Origin: CAYQQU01 sp964419545
GTDB taxonomy: Bacteria > Bacteroidota > Bacteroidia > Chitinophagales > Saprospiraceae
Direction of reading: 5' to 3'
NCBI GenBank assembly: GCA_964419545.1
Contig: CAYQQU010000058.1
Coordinates: 1-37,209 of the forward strand
DNA: 37,209 nucleotides
The translations under genes were made by a program, and so were the position numbers. This document shows, one piece after another, positions 24,479 through 32,313 of this stretch (the stretch's first letter is position 1; the number at the start of each line of letters is the position of its first letter). The notes beneath the pieces were generated by a model. It did not search any database, was not told the DNA's origin, and saw only the letters and a list, made by a program, of their open reading frames with translations.

Positions 24479-25903
24479 CTATCCGGCTGCCTCCGTCCGG
24501 GGCAGGGTGAAATAAAAGGTCGTCCCCTCCCCGACCGTCGACTCCAGCCAGATGCTTCCACCGTTGGCTTCTACGATCTTTTTGCAGATGGACAGCCCGA
24601 CACCCGTGCCCGGATATTCGTCGCGGGTGTGCAGCCGGCGGAATAATTCAAAAACCTTTTCGTGGTAGGCCGGAGCGATGCCGATGCCGTTGTCGGCCAC
24701 CGAAAACTCCCAGCAACCGCCTTTAGCTGTGCAGCTGATGCGCACGCGGGGCGGTAGATCCCCCTGGTATTTGATCGCGTTGGAAATGAGATTTTGCAAC
24801 AACTGCCGGGCGTTTACCCGGCTGAAATACAACTCGGGCAACGGGGCGATTACCGCCACCGAAGCGCCGGCAGCTTCTATTTGCAGCGCTTTGGATTGGA
24901 TCACTTCCCGGGCCACGGCATTGAAGTCCACCATTTCCCGCTCCTGTTCCTTCTGGGTTACCTTCGACAAGGCGAGCAGATCGTTGATGATCATCTCCAT
25001 CTCTTTGACCCCGCGCACCGCATAGTCGATATACTCCAATTCATCCGGTTCGAGGCGGGCCGAGGCGCGTCGCTGCAGCAGTTGTACAAAACCGGCCACG
25101 TTGCGCAGCGGCGATTTGAGGTCGTGCGAGGCCACGTGGGCGAAGTCGGCCAGTTCGGCGTTCGAGCCTTCCAGTTTGGCGTTGGCCTCCGCCAGAGCTT
25201 TGACCTTTTCGTCGAGCGCCCGGGTGCGCACCGCCACCAGCTTGCGCAGGTGATTGCGCTGGGCGTAGGTGTAAATGAAGTAAACGGCGGCCAGCACTCC
25301 CAGCAGCAGGACGCCCCAGGCCGCCCACTTGAACCAGGCCGTCTGCCAGAACTCCGGACGAATCCGGAAAGTGACCGGTTGTTGCAAAATGCCCCGGTTC
25401 TCGCGATCCCCGATCGCCATCAGCTCAAAAGTGTACGCGCCGGGAGGGAGGTTGCTGTAACGGGTTTCCAAAGCCTGGGTGGTCACCCAATTTTCATCAT
25501 AACCGTGCAGGCGGTAGCGAAAAGTCAGGGAGCGGGCGGCGTTGTAAGATAGCCCTACGAAGTGGATGCGCAGATTGTTCTGGGAGGCTTTAAGATCGTA
25601 TTCCGCCTGTAGCGCCGCCGCTTCTTCATTGACGATAATTCGGGTGACGTAGACGTCAGGCGATTGCTCCCGGGAGACCAGGTCTTTTACCGCTACGGTC
25701 ATGCCGCCCTTATTGGTGGCGATGGCCAGCCGCCCGTCGCGCAGAGCAATGGCTTCGATCTCATCGGTAATAAAGCCGTCGGCGCGGTTGAATCGCTCGA
25801 TTCGAAACGTCTGCGCCGCGAAATCAAATTGATAGATGCGGTTCAGACCACCGTTGGTGGCCACCCAGATGTCGTCCCCGTCGATCAATAGGTCGCTGCA
25901 CAA
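24479..25903 (-). CDS. Sensor histidine kinase, C-terminal part (after in-frame TAA)
   Basis: This part holds the last propeller blades (WVATNGGLNRIY), a Y_Y_Y domain (about 85-182, FRYRLHGYDENW, SNLPPGAYTFELMA), one membrane helix (about 192-213), a coiled coil, a HisKA domain with the phosphorylated H260 in ASHDLKSPLRN, and an HATPase domain (N box LLQNLISNAIKYQ, G1 DNGIGIAP, G2 GTGVGLSICKKIV). No receiver domain follows. The open frame starts only at a TTG (25903) inside what should be a propeller blade, and it is in the same frame as the gene ending at 25934. Reading through the TAA at 25936-25934 joins the two into one normal kinase of about 1050 residues. Alone, this piece would lack a signal peptide and sensor, so it is probably not functional as an independent start. 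Confidence 0.82.
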   Translation of the reverse strand: MCSDLLIDGDDIWVATNGGLNRIYQFDFAAQTFRIERFNRADGFITDEIEAIALRDGRLAIATNKGGMTVAVKDLVSREQSPDVYVTRIIVNEEAAALQAEYDLKASQNNLRIHFVGLSYNAARSLTFRYRLHGYDENWVTTQALETRYSNLPPGAYTFELMAIGDRENRGILQQPVTFRIRPEFWQTAWFKWAAWGVLLLGVLAAVYFIYTYAQRNHLRKLVAVRTRALDEKVKALAEANAKLEGSNAELADFAHVASHDLKSPLRNVAGFVQLLQRRASARLEPDELEYIDYAVRGVKEMEMIINDLLALSKVTQKEQEREMVDFNAVAREVIQSKALQIEAAGASVAVIAPLPELYFSRVNARQLLQNLISNAIKYQGDLPPRVRISCTAKGGCWEFSVADNGIGIAPAYHEKVFELFRRLHTRDEYPGTGVGLSICKKIVEANGGSIWLESTVGEGTTFYFTLPRTEAAG

Positions 25904-25933
25904 ATTATTGGAAAGACCCCGCTCCGTGTCCAG

Positions 25934-27622
25934 TTAAAACAAGACGGCATCCTTCAGAAAAAGCAACCCTTCCCCGTGGGTAGCTACGCAAATAAGCCCG
26001 TTCGGAAGTTCCTTAATGTCCATGGCGGTACTGTGAAAAGCAGGGTATCGCTCCGCCCAGCGCACCACGGAACTGTCCGGACAAATGGCGGTAAGCCCGG
26101 ATTTGGTATTGCCGAGCCAAATCGTCCCGCTCCGGTCGATCAGGCTGGAATAACAGCGTTCCCGAAAAATTTCGCGGTATTCCGGAAGATACGGGAAATA
26201 GGTATAAAGAGTGGGTAAGTCCGGTCGGGCGAGATATTCCTCATTGGTCAGATAGGCGCCCCGAAAGGTATTGACCAAGACCCGGCCGTCGGGATGAGGA
26301 TAAAAACTTTTGGTGGAAATCCGATGCAAAAGCCTGACCTCGCCGTCATCGGGAGTGACGCGCACCAGCCCCAGGTCCGAAGCGACCAGCAAATGTCCGC
26401 TATTGATCCGGTGCATGGCCAGCGCCCGGTTGATCCCCTTCGAAAAAGGTCGTGAAAAATCCAACCATTCTACTTTTCCCGTGCTATCCACGAAGTTTAA
26501 CCGGCCGTCCTGAGCGCCGAAAACCAGCTGATCTTCCCAAAAAATAACAGATTCCAGCGCGTCGGACGACAAACCGTCTTCGGTCATCAACACCTTGATC
26601 TTATCTGCGGCCGCCGGAAGGAAAAAGACGCCTTTGCCGTAAGTTGAAAACCAATAGTTTCCGGATCGATCGACCAGTACATCCGTCACGCCTTCCGCTT
26701 CCAGGTAGGCGTCCCGTTCCCGCAGACCTCCGTCGTCCAGTATTTCAAAACGCCTTGCCACCTGACTTACCGATATGAACCACAAATCGTTATCCAGAAT
26801 AAGCAAGCGATCCGCCCACGAAAGCCCGGGATAGATCAACCGCTGCGCCCCGGAACGCCGATCGATGACTACCAGGCCGGCATCGGCAGTGTAATAAACA
26901 AACGGACCGGCTACCGCGATGCGCCACCCCATCTGGTCGTTGCGGTCGTAGGTCATGGGTATCCTGCGAACCAACTCACGGTTGTGCAGCACATACAGCG
27001 CCGACTGGTAGTAAATCCAGACGGAGTCCTCCTGCGCCAAAAGCAGGCGACATATATTTTTTTGGTTGAGCGGCAGGTTTTCCGGCCGGATATCCTGCAA
27101 CACCAATTGGGTATCCAGTAATGCGAGATTGTTGTCATAGGATACCCAAAGCTCTCCCTGCGGGGTTTCGCCCAGGTCGTAGTTCAGAAAATTGGCTGCC
27201 GGCGCTTCCCCTTCCAGCTCGTTGAAAACACCGTTTTCGTAATAGGCAAGCGGACCGAATGAACTGAGCCAGATCCGGCCTTTCGTATCTTCTTTGAGGT
27301 CGGTGATGTCATTGACCGGCAATCCGTCGCGCGTGGTGAAATTCTCAAACACGTAGCCGTTAAAGCGACTCAGTCCACCCTCAGTGGCTAACCACAGATA
27401 GCCCTGCCGGTCTTGCAACAGGTCGTAAACCTGCATGGAAGGCAGCCCGTCGTCTACCGTATAATGGGTGAACTGCAACGGATGGGGCTGCCCGAAAGCG
27501 ACAAAAGCGAGCTGCCCCGGCCGGCCCGACAGGAACATCACCACCAGCAAAATGACGGTCCGGAAAAAGGAAATGACCGTGCCCGGCGAGCCTGTCTTAC
27601 CATGTTTTCGGAAAGCAGCCAT
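25934..27622 (-). CDS. Sensor histidine kinase, N-terminal propeller part (ends at in-frame TAA)
   Basis: This 562-residue part has an N-terminal signal or membrane segment (about 13-31, ISFFRTVILLVVMFLSG) and about ten two-component-regulator-propeller repeats (for example YLWLATEGGLSRFNGY and IWLSSFGPLAYYENG). It ends GLLFLKDAVLF at a TAA. These periplasmic propellers normally continue straight into a Y_Y_Y domain and kinase, which are found in the same frame immediately downstream (24479-25933). The frame can be extended to GTG 27679, but that lies in an inverted repeat; ATG 27622 fits better. Ligands of such kinases in Bacteroides are often carbohydrates; here the ligand is unknown. Confidence 0.82.
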   Translation of the reverse strand: MAAFRKHGKTGSPGTVISFFRTVILLVVMFLSGRPGQLAFVAFGQPHPLQFTHYTVDDGLPSMQVYDLLQDRQGYLWLATEGGLSRFNGYVFENFTTRDGLPVNDITDLKEDTKGRIWLSSFGPLAYYENGVFNELEGEAPAANFLNYDLGETPQGELWVSYDNNLALLDTQLVLQDIRPENLPLNQKNICRLLLAQEDSVWIYYQSALYVLHNRELVRRIPMTYDRNDQMGWRIAVAGPFVYYTADAGLVVIDRRSGAQRLIYPGLSWADRLLILDNDLWFISVSQVARRFEILDDGGLRERDAYLEAEGVTDVLVDRSGNYWFSTYGKGVFFLPAAADKIKVLMTEDGLSSDALESVIFWEDQLVFGAQDGRLNFVDSTGKVEWLDFSRPFSKGINRALAMHRINSGHLLVASDLGLVRVTPDDGEVRLLHRISTKSFYPHPDGRVLVNTFRGAYLTNEEYLARPDLPTLYTYFPYLPEYREIFRERCYSSLIDRSGTIWLGNTKSGLTAICPDSSVVRWAERYPAFHSTAMDIKELPNGLICVATHGEGLLFLKDAVLF

Positions 27623-27677
27623 TCGGATCTTGTCGTAAGTTTTTATTGAGCGCTTATTGGGAGCGGGTCCGTAAGTC

Positions 27678-27857
27678 ACCCATTGCGGGTTTGGTATTTG
27701 AGCCGAAAACTAGCATTATTTTGATTAGACGAGGTTTACCCGGCTGCACAGACGGGCGTAAAAATCAGCTTTTAGCCCTAGCTAAATGAGGATTGTTGCA
27801 GCGAAGTACAATCAAAAAAGTGCAGTTCGCAGGCCAATTACTAAACCCGCAATGGGT
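27678..27857. repeat. 180-bp unit bounded by inverted repeats
   Basis: acccattgcgggttt at 27678-27692 is repeated inverted at 27843-27857 (15 bp perfect; 20 of 22 if extended inward). Inside are further hairpins: a bulged gggc-taaaa/tttta-gccc stem at about 27753-27777 and gattgt/acaatc at about 27791-27813. No credible gene lies here. It could be a mobile or repeat unit or a folded RNA. Together with the element at 28051-28173 it fills most of the 642-bp gap between the kinase and proC; 27858-28045 shows nothing I can name. Confidence 0.5.
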
Positions 27858-28050
27858 TCTATAAAAGCAAGCTCCCATCACGCCCTGAATGTTGTCAGCA
27901 TGCGAGGGCTTAGGGGTGGGTTCCAAATAGCAGCAATATATGTTTTTTTTGCAGGCGCGCCAATTGTCGCAAGGTATTAAGTAGGCTATGTAAAATGGGA
28001 CGAAAAGACACCGCCAAAACGCAAAAGAATTTACTATGCAGAGTATTGAG

Positions 28051-28173
28051 TGGTGTGTAACACAAGTTCCTTGTAAAAATTTTTGCTGAGTGCTCAATTT
28101 AAAAAGTTGATTTTCAGTAATTAAAAGCGTTTCCTTTCAAGAAAGGATCAGCAAAAATTTTTGTTACACACCA
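28051..28173. mobile_element. 123-bp MITE-like element with 5-bp target duplication
   Basis: The ends are inverted: the right arm (28148-28173) is 26 nt, and the left arm carries the same 26 nt in complement (28051-28062 and 28076-28089) split by a 13-nt insertion at 28063-28075 that is itself a small hairpin. Each outer end reads tggtgtgtaaca. The flanks are ttgag at 28046-28050 and ttgag at 28174-28178, a direct 5-bp target-site duplication. Inside, tcctttc/gaaagga forms another hairpin beside the right arm. No reading frame is present, so it would need a transposase in trans. Confidence 0.72.
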
Positions 28174-28210
28174 TTGAGCTGCCCTGCCGCTAAATTCCCC
28201 GGTACTTTCA

Positions 28211-28218
28211 TAGATTTG
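28211..28218 (+). promoter_or_regulatory. Putative -7 box TAGATTTG of proC
   Basis: TAGATTTG fits TAnnTTTG and lies 46 nt before the proC ATG and 38 nt after the right end of the MITE-like element. An insertion that close would replace the -33 region and could have changed proC expression. Confidence 0.4.
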
Positions 28219-28264
28219 TGTTCTTGTTTTGCCCTGCCAAAACCTAACGAAAAATTTTCACCGC

Positions 28265-29068
28265 ATGAAAATCCTCATCATCGGCGGCGGCAACATGGGC
28301 ATGACTTACGCCCGTTGTTTCCTGCGCGCCCACATCACCGGCCCGACGGAACTGATGATCCTGGAAAAATCGCCGGCCAAAGCAGAAGCGCTGGCCCGCC
28401 AGGAACTCGGCGCCATCTACAGCGATCCGGCCGAATGCATCGACAAAGGCGACCTGGTCATCCTGGCCGTCAAACCGCAGGACGCCCCGGTCCTCTTCCA
28501 GAGCCTCCGCCCGCTGATCGATCCCCAACAGGTATTCCTGTCGATCATGGCCGGCGTCAAGATAGCCACTATCGCCGACGGCCTGGGCGCGCCCAAGATC
28601 ATCCGGGCCATGCCCAACCTGCCCGCCCAGATCGGGATGGGCATGACGGCCTTCACCTCCTCCGACGCCGTCACCCGCATCGAACTGGTAATGGTCCAGA
28701 ACCTGCTGAACACTACCGGCAAATCCATCTACGTTGAACGCGAAGCCGCCATCGACGCCGCGACCGCTATCTCGGGCAGCGGCCCGGCCTACGTCTGGTT
28801 TTTCATGGACGCCCTCATCAGCGCCGCCCAGGACATGGGCTTCAACCAATCGGAAGCGGAACTGCTGGTCAGCCAGACCTTCCTCGGCGCCATCGAGCTC
28901 TACCAGGCCACCAGCTTTACCTGTTCGGAGTGGATCGAACGGGTCTGCTCACGCGGCGGCACCACCGAAGCCGCCATGCACTCCTACCGAGAGCAAAAAG
29001 TGGCCGGGGAGATCACCCGCGCAGCACAGGCGGCTTTGGAGCGGGCGCGGGAGTTAGGAGGGGGATGA
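28265..29068 (+). CDS. proC: Pyrroline-5-carboxylate reductase
   Basis: ProC catalyses the last step of proline synthesis, NAD(P)H-dependent reduction of pyrroline-5-carboxylate. The 267-residue length is normal. The N-terminal Rossmann motif MKILIIGGGNMGMTYA (G-x-G-x-x-G variant) is present, as are LAVKPQD, SIMAGVKI, IRAMPNLPAQIGMGMTAF, and the family signature ISGSGPAYVWFFMDAL with SRGGTTEAAMHSY near the end. The frame opens at 28229, but ATG 28265 is the natural start, with a TAnnTTTG box 46 nt upstream. Cytoplasmic. Confidence 0.95.
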   Translation: MKILIIGGGNMGMTYARCFLRAHITGPTELMILEKSPAKAEALARQELGAIYSDPAECIDKGDLVILAVKPQDAPVLFQSLRPLIDPQQVFLSIMAGVKIATIADGLGAPKIIRAMPNLPAQIGMGMTAFTSSDAVTRIELVMVQNLLNTTGKSIYVEREAAIDAATAISGSGPAYVWFFMDALISAAQDMGFNQSEAELLVSQTFLGAIELYQATSFTCSEWIERVCSRGGTTEAAMHSYREQKVAGEITRAAQAALERARELGGG

Positions 29069-29195
29069 GGGGTGTGAGTGTGAGTGTGGGGGCATTCTCA
29101 TTTATTTTCAAGGATTTTTGTGATATTTACAGCACACATAATCAGCCGAATAATCGTTATCTTAATAAGACTTGGGGGACAAAAGCCGAATCGCC

Positions 29196-30830
29196 ATGGA
29201 AAAATCGTCACTCATTAGAGAAGTCAAGCAACTCATCGGGGAAGCAGAATTGGAGGCTGCGCTGGACAAGCTGGCTGCATTTCTGGAAAAAGACGATCGC
29301 TACGCCGGGCTCGGACGGACGGCCCTCCACCTGCGGGCCGAATACCGTAAGACGGCGCGCGACGAGACCCGCGGCGTCCTCAGCCGCGAGGACGCTAAGC
29401 TGAGCTACAACCAGCTCACCGACAAACTGCTGAGCCTGCTCGACGACCTGGAAGAAGGCCGAACGGGATCTTCTATTGCAGGCAAGCGAAAAAAAGGACT
29501 ACCCCTGATAGCGGCAGGCGCTCTGGCGGTACTCCTGATCGGCGGCTTTTTTGGATACCGCTATTTCGCCCAACCCAGCGCCACTGCCGAATTTGTGGAA
29601 GAAGGCGTCAAGGCATGCCCGGATTTCGGCGCAGGCAAACGCTTCAATATCCTGTTGCTGCCTTTTTTCGATTACCGCAAGCAGGACCTCGCTGCGCACC
29701 ACGTCGCCATCGGTCAGAGCCTCATCGACTTTTGCCGGCAGCAGCAGATCAAAGCTTCCGCCCGCATCTATCAACTCGATCCGACCGACTATCCCATCGA
29801 TGATGCGCGGGTAGCCGCCATCGGCGAAGACTGTAAAGACGCCCGGCTCCTCATCTGGGGAACGGCCGAAGCGGAAAGCGAGGACGAACAGATCGTGCAG
29901 GCCCGCTACCGCTTTCTCAACCTGGGCGAGAAGTTTGCTTTCGCCAAACTGCAATACGCCGGCGACAGCAGCATCGATACCGTTCGTTCTATCTCCAGCA
30001 TCGCTACCGAAGGCGCCCTCACCGCGGGCATCCGCCAGTCTATCCTCCTGCTCTTCGGCCTCATCGCCCACGAGACCCAAAATTTTGACGCCTCCATCGC
30101 CGCCCTCGAAGCGTCCGACGTACAGGCCATCCCCGACAGCAGCACCCAGCTGCTGCGCGGCATGATGCTGGCCGATAACTACCTGGCCAAAAAGGACAGC
30201 GCCAAAGCCCTCACTGCCTACGATGAAGTGCTGGAAATGCACCCCAACTACAGCTTCGCCCGCAACAACCGCGCCCTGCTCCTCTTCCGAAAAGGTGATT
30301 ACGAAGCCGCCGCCGAAGACCTCAGCGTTCACCTCGGCAATAAACCCGAGGATACGCAGGCGCGCATCGCCCGCAGCGCGGCCTACCTGAAAGCCGAACA
30401 GCTCGATAAAGCTAAAGCCGACCTGGAAGAAGCCAAAAAAAGCGGCGCCAAAGATCAGCTGATCCGCAAACAGGAAATCGAGCTCAAAGAAAAGATCCGC
30501 GAACAAAAATCGATCAAAACCAAAGCCGAAGAACGACTGCGGCTGGACCCCGACAACGTACAAGCCCTCCAGGCGCAGGCCGAGGCGAGCCGCAAACTCG
30601 GCGAATACGACGACGCCTCCGAAGCCGCCCGCCGCATCCTGGAACGCGACCCCGGTAATGCCGAAGCTTACCGAACCTTATTCCAAACCTACCAGGCTGC
30701 CGGCCAGTACGATAAACTCAAAGAAGCAGCCTCCGCCGCCCGGCGCAGCGGCGTCGCGCCGGAAGTGCTCTCGGTGCTGCCCCAAACGCAGTCCCGCACC
30801 CTCGCCGACAGCCTGAATGTGCGGAATTGA
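29196..30830 (+). CDS. EAD-like domain, transmembrane helix and TPR-repeat protein
   Basis: This 544-residue protein has four parts. Residues ~1-88 form a helical domain (EAELEAALDKLAAFL, LHLRAEYRKTARDETRGVLS, LSYNQLTDKLLSLLDDLEE) that strongly resembles the effector-associated domain EAD11 of Bacteroidota conflict and signalling proteins. A single membrane helix is at 101-123. Residues ~140-285 form an alpha/beta domain (RFNILLLPFFDYR, IGQSLIDFCRQQ, DARLLIWGTAEAE) that recalls TolB- or FlgO-like nucleotide-cyclase-associated domains. The rest is TPR repeats with a coiled stretch near 400-450. The EAD would be cytoplasmic and the TPRs extracytoplasmic if the helix crosses once. ATG 29196 is preferred over TTG 29172. 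Partner and trigger are unknown. Confidence 0.82.
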   Translation: MEKSSLIREVKQLIGEAELEAALDKLAAFLEKDDRYAGLGRTALHLRAEYRKTARDETRGVLSREDAKLSYNQLTDKLLSLLDDLEEGRTGSSIAGKRKKGLPLIAAGALAVLLIGGFFGYRYFAQPSATAEFVEEGVKACPDFGAGKRFNILLLPFFDYRKQDLAAHHVAIGQSLIDFCRQQQIKASARIYQLDPTDYPIDDARVAAIGEDCKDARLLIWGTAEAESEDEQIVQARYRFLNLGEKFAFAKLQYAGDSSIDTVRSISSIATEGALTAGIRQSILLLFGLIAHETQNFDASIAALEASDVQAIPDSSTQLLRGMMLADNYLAKKDSAKALTAYDEVLEMHPNYSFARNNRALLLFRKGDYEAAAEDLSVHLGNKPEDTQARIARSAAYLKAEQLDKAKADLEEAKKSGAKDQLIRKQEIELKEKIREQKSIKTKAEERLRLDPDNVQALQAQAEASRKLGEYDDASEAARRILERDPGNAEAYRTLFQTYQAAGQYDKLKEAASAARRSGVAPEVLSVLPQTQSRTLADSLNVRN

Positions 30831-30969
30831 AGCCAGCCCGGATTATTGTGTCTCTCAGATTGCTTTGAAAGACTGAGGTTGAGGGCATCTTAGGTTGTGT
30901 GCCGCGCCCTTCTACAGTTCTTCAGTACTACCGTTCTTCAATTCCCTCGTTTTCTACACCACCTTCCTC

Positions 30970-32271
30970 TCACTCCCTAACCTCCGCCGGCTCCCGCCGT
31001 TTCGCCGCTTTCGCCCTGCTTCCCTCCTTACCGTTCTTTCCCGTGCGCCGTTCGTACTTTCGGATGAGGATAGCGTACCAGGCAACGCCCACGATGTAGA
31101 AGGCGACGGTAATCAAGAAGATCGTCACGTAGCGAAATTCCATCTGTCGCAACCAACTGAAGATGCGGGTGGACAAAAACCAGCTGCCCGACCAGATGGA
31201 AGCGTTGAGCGCGCCGATGATCTCCTGATTGCCGCGGCCCACGAAATAGAGGATCAGCTCAGAGGTCATCGGCCCCGCCGCGTTCATCAGCGGCTGGCGC
31301 GCCACGAAAAAGAACATGGCGACGCCCAGCGCGTAGGGCCAATCTTTGTAGTATTCCGTAAGCGCCAGGTTGAGCAGGGCGAATATGGACAAAGACTGGA
31401 ATAAGGTGATGGCCACCCGGTAACCGAAGCTGCGCCGGATCAGGGGCATAAAGATCATAACACCAGCTACCAGGATAAAGGTCAGCGACCCCAGCACGGA
31501 AAAGTGCTCCGACGCCAGGCCGTGCACGTTCAGAAAAAAGAGGTTGATGACCGGGATGGTAAAGCCGGCCCCCAGCGAAATGATGATGGTAGGCGCCACC
31601 GCCGTGAAAATGAGCCGCCAGTCGTAATCGCGCCACAGCCGGCGCAGCGGCACCTTTTCAGTGATCTTTTCCCGGACCCGTATCCGCAAGACGAACCATA
31701 CTCCGGCCAGAGCCAGGGTAGCGACGATCTGCAGCACCAACTTTTCGTCGAAAATGCCGGGCGCCACCTGGTTGACGATCCAATAAAACGAACCGACCAC
31801 CGCCGTAGTGACGCTGAACGACAAAAAGGAAAGCGAGATCGCCTCCGAATGCTTCTCCGGGCGGGCGTTCAGCAGGATAAACGGCAGGATGGTCGCCTGC
31901 ATCAGCGTATATGCGATCCCCCAGGCGCCCGCAGCGGCATACACCAGCCCGTTCCAATGGGCGCCGATGGCCCAGATGAGTACGTGTGAACATACGGGCA
32001 CCGCGATGACCGCCGCCAGGAACAAAGGCCGCAGCCGGCGCCCCTTGATGAAGAACCCCAGCGGAAAAGCCAGCCAGAATACCGCCAGGAAACGATACGA
32101 CAGCACCTCGGCCACCTCGTAGTCCGCGTATCCCTCAGCTACCATGTAGTAGTTGAGCAATAAGAAAAACGCAGTATTGACACCCTGCACGAAAAACTGA
32201 GCCGCCACCGCGTAAAAAATATGTTTTTCCACCCCCCGGTATCCATTCAGGGCGCTTTTGATCGGACTCAT
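30970..32271 (-). CDS. Major facilitator superfamily-type transporter
   Basis: This 433-residue protein has about twelve hydrophobic helices in two halves, separated by a basic loop (residues ~200-225, RIRVREKITEKVPLRRLWRDYDW). This fits an MFS-type inner-membrane transporter. No substrate signature is visible; GWRSAF-like MFS motif A is weak, with FFIKGRRLRPLFLA after helix two. The C-terminal tail is long and highly charged (RTGKNGKEGSRAKAAKRREP) and is cytoplasmic. It starts 42 nt after the miaA stop on the same strand and could be co-transcribed. The convergent gap to the TPR gene (30831-30969) holds a half copy of the palindromic repeat arm. Confidence 0.85.
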   Translation of the reverse strand: MSPIKSALNGYRGVEKHIFYAVAAQFFVQGVNTAFFLLLNYYMVAEGYADYEVAEVLSYRFLAVFWLAFPLGFFIKGRRLRPLFLAAVIAVPVCSHVLIWAIGAHWNGLVYAAAGAWGIAYTLMQATILPFILLNARPEKHSEAISLSFLSFSVTTAVVGSFYWIVNQVAPGIFDEKLVLQIVATLALAGVWFVLRIRVREKITEKVPLRRLWRDYDWRLIFTAVAPTIIISLGAGFTIPVINLFFLNVHGLASEHFSVLGSLTFILVAGVMIFMPLIRRSFGYRVAITLFQSLSIFALLNLALTEYYKDWPYALGVAMFFFVARQPLMNAAGPMTSELILYFVGRGNQEIIGALNASIWSGSWFLSTRIFSWLRQMEFRYVTIFLITVAFYIVGVAWYAILIRKYERRTGKNGKEGSRAKAAKRREPAEVRE

Positions 32272-32313
32272 GAAAATCTGGGATTTGAAAGGCGAAATTG
32301 AAGGAACAAGTAA

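Noticed and set aside
27765..28097. 110-codon minus-strand open frame in the kinase-proC gap
   Set aside because: The product is Cys-rich with no domain-like pattern, its start lies inside the MITE-like element, and the frame crosses into the inverted-repeat unit. It is probably a by-product of structured non-coding DNA.
29072..29088. gtgtga repeated nearly three times after proC
   Set aside because: Too short a tandem repeat to call a functional or variable locus.
30837..30847. cccggattatt, half of the palindromic arm
   Set aside because: Only 11 bases match and no inverted partner lies nearby, so it may be a decayed copy or chance; not listed as an element.
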